DNA of 64,000 nt. Source: Hyphomonas sp. Lineage in GTDB: Bacteria; Pseudomonadota; Alphaproteobacteria; Caulobacterales; Hyphomonadaceae. The position numbers and the translations under genes are program-made. This document shows, one piece after another, positions 62,900-64,000 of this stretch. Under the pieces are notes generated by a model. The model did no database searches and was not told where the DNA came from. It was given only the letters and a program-made list of their open reading frames with translations. The stretch covers positions 310,001 through 374,000 of the forward strand of contig WGNP01000003.1 of NCBI GenBank assembly GCA_016124495.1, written 5' to 3'. How positions within the stretch are numbered: the first letter of the stretch is position 1; each line of letters starts with the position of its first letter.

Positions 62900-63571
62900 A
62901 TGAGCACAGCCCTTCCGCCCCGCCCGCGCACCCGCCTTTACCTGATCACCCCGCCGCAGATTGCGGATGTGCCCGGTTTCGCGCGAACGCTGGAAGCATC
63001 CCTCGGGGCCGGAGACGTGGCCTCCCTGCAGCTGCGCCTCAAGGGCGCGGACGGCATGATTGATATGCAGGCCACGCGGGAAGTGTCCCGGGCCTTGACC
63101 GCGATGGCGCAGGAAGCGGGCGTCGCCGTGCTGATCAATGACTCGGCCGAACTGGCAAAAGAACTCGGCGCGGACGGGGTACATGTCGGCTGGGACGACG
63201 GGCCGGTGCAGGCAGCGCGCAAGCTGCTCGGGCCGGACGCCATCGTCGGCGCGACCGCCAGAAACAGCTACCACAAGGCCATGCAGGCGGGCGAAGACGG
63301 GGCGGACTATGTCGCCTTCGGGGCCTTCTATCCCACCGCGACCAAGGACGGCACGGCGCAGGCGGAGCTGGATCTGCTGCAGGTCTGGCAGGCGGCCATG
63401 TTGATCCCCTGCGTTGCGATTGGCGGCATCACGGTGGCCAATGCGGAGCCGCTGGTAACCGCCGGGGCGGACTTCATTGCGGTTTCCTCAGGCGTGTGGG
63501 GCCACCCGGACGGCCCGGTCGCCGCCGTCAAAGCCTTCAACGACCTGCTGGACAGACTCGAGCCGCGTTAA
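62900..63571 (+). CDS. thiE: Thiamine-phosphate synthase family protein
   Basis: The 223-residue protein is a ThiE-type TIM barrel: RLYLITPPQIAD at the start, SLQLRLKGADG, VLINDSAELAKELGADGVHVGWDD, YVAFGAFYPTATKDG and VAIGGITVANAEPLVTAGADFIAVSSGVWG. It joins the pyrimidine and thiazole phosphates in thiamine synthesis. Substitution of the usual HLGQ-type segment by HVGWDD is seen in alphaproteobacterial members. The downstream inositol monophosphatase gene starts 79 bp later. Confidence 0.9.
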   Translation: MSTALPPRPRTRLYLITPPQIADVPGFARTLEASLGAGDVASLQLRLKGADGMIDMQATREVSRALTAMAQEAGVAVLINDSAELAKELGADGVHVGWDDGPVQAARKLLGPDAIVGATARNSYHKAMQAGEDGADYVAFGAFYPTATKDGTAQAELDLLQVWQAAMLIPCVAIGGITVANAEPLVTAGADFIAVSSGVWGHPDGPVAAVKAFNDLLDRLEPR

Positions 63572-63650
63572 CGCTCCGCGCCTTGACCCTTACGGCGCAA
63601 GGGATTACGCCCCCGCTCCCGCCCTCAAGAGCGCCCAAGAGCTATTTCTC

Positions 63651-64000
63651 ATGTCGAAACCCTCCCCCGTTGGCGCCGTAATGATCGCCGCTGCGCGCGC
63701 CGCTGGGCGCAGCCTTGCGCGCGACTTTGGCGAAGTTGAAAACCTGCAGGTCTCCCGCAAGGGGCCGGCCGACTTCGTCTCGAACGCCGATCACCGCGCT
63801 GAAGACGTGATCTATGGCCACCTGATGAAGGCCCGGCCCGGTTATGGCTTCGTGATGGAAGAGCGCGGCATTGTGGAAGGGACCGACAAGTCCAACCGCT
63901 TCATCGTGGATCCGCTCGACGGGACGCTGAACTTCCTGCACGGCCAGCCGCATTACTCGGTCTCGATAGCGCTAGAGCGTGACGGCCAGCTGCTGACCGG
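63651..64000 (+). CDS. Inositol monophosphatase family protein (SuhB-like), 3' end outside window
   Basis: From MSKPSPVGAVMIAAARAAGRSLARDFGEVENLQVSRKGPADFVSNADHRAE (63651) the frame is open to the window edge (116 residues). The metal-site motifs are present: FVMEERG (motif with the conserved Glu) and IVDPLDGTLNFLHG. It hydrolyses inositol-1-phosphate or similar phosphoesters in a Mg-dependent way; SuhB types also act in rRNA antitermination. The rest lies outside the window. Confidence 0.93.
   Translation, partial: MSKPSPVGAVMIAAARAAGRSLARDFGEVENLQVSRKGPADFVSNADHRAEDVIYGHLMKARPGYGFVMEERGIVEGTDKSNRFIVDPLDGTLNFLHGQPHYSVSIALERDGQLLT

Noticed and set aside
1-64000. CRISPR arrays, insertion sequences, prophage, tRNA or rRNA genes
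   Set aside because: Looked for repeat-spacer patterns, transposase motifs, phage genes and tRNA-like cloverleaf ends with CCA-type contexts; none could be supported by reading.

Overview
The window is high-GC, densely packed chromosomal DNA. Its gene content points to an aerobic alphaproteobacterium: class I lysyl-tRNA synthetase, a 1573-residue NAD-glutamate dehydrogenase, an ilvE / MarR / OmpR-type regulator / kinase row, a CC0125/CC1285-type lipoprotein, ethylmalonyl-CoA pathway genes and a decayed PhyR. I favour the Hyphomonadaceae/Caulobacterales side, but that is inference from gene content only. I see no tRNA, rRNA, CRISPR array, insertion sequence or prophage.

Layout. 0-5 kb: end of a glutathione peroxidase, an acetyl-CoA acetyltransferase with a strong terminator, a coupled pair of uncharacterised genes (the second DUF2332), a membrane-anchored hypothetical and a serine hydrolase. 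5-15.5 kb: an Lrp-type regulator divergent from a fused indolepyruvate ferredoxin oxidoreductase, a sulfatase, class I LysRS, a 4-TM protein/XRE regulator pair behind a large inverted repeat, an acyltransferase, and the iron genes bfd and bfr. 15.6-24 kb: a SIMPL protein, two acyl-CoA dehydrogenases, a renalase-like oxidoreductase divergent from a photolyase overlapped by a tiny DUF2256 gene, a small Arg-rich ORF, SixA and a 1-Cys peroxiredoxin. 24.4-25.4 kb: a decayed general-stress-response locus (phyR in three frames plus a broken PAS fragment). 25.5-34.9 kb: two transporters, DUF1003, ilvE, a MarR-OmpR-EnvZ type operon, a wrecked carbon-nitrogen hydrolase, pterin dehydratase, a lipoprotein, a HAD hydrolase and an SDR. 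35.4-44.4 kb: mtgA, queG, a lipoprotein, the giant gdh and an AI-2E family permease. 44.5-50.7 kb: a HerA-like ATPase gene interrupted by TAG, aldehyde dehydrogenase, GST, lipoproteins and a Bcr/CflA exporter. 50.7-57 kb: a RimK/zinc-protease remnant, ethylmalonyl-CoA mutase, SemiSWEET, a class IV aminotransferase and crotonyl-CoA carboxylase/reductase. 57-64 kb: an EamA exporter, the glycolytic row gap-pgk-fba, small zinc-binding proteins, thiE and the start of an inositol monophosphatase.

How it fits together. Acetyl-CoA acetyltransferase, Ccr and Ecm belong to the ethylmalonyl-CoA route for assimilating C2 units, and the acyl-CoA dehydrogenases, aldehyde dehydrogenase and SDR suit a lipid/acid-using lifestyle. 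The ecm and ccr promoters share a 15-bp near-palindrome, a candidate regulon operator. Four genes or loci are visibly broken, some by several frameshifts, so either this lineage is shedding genes or the assembly has clustered errors. The best leads are the ecm/ccr operator, the decayed phyR locus, the inverted repeat in front of the XRE pair, the amber codon in the HerA-like gene and the tiny genes missed by the ORF track.
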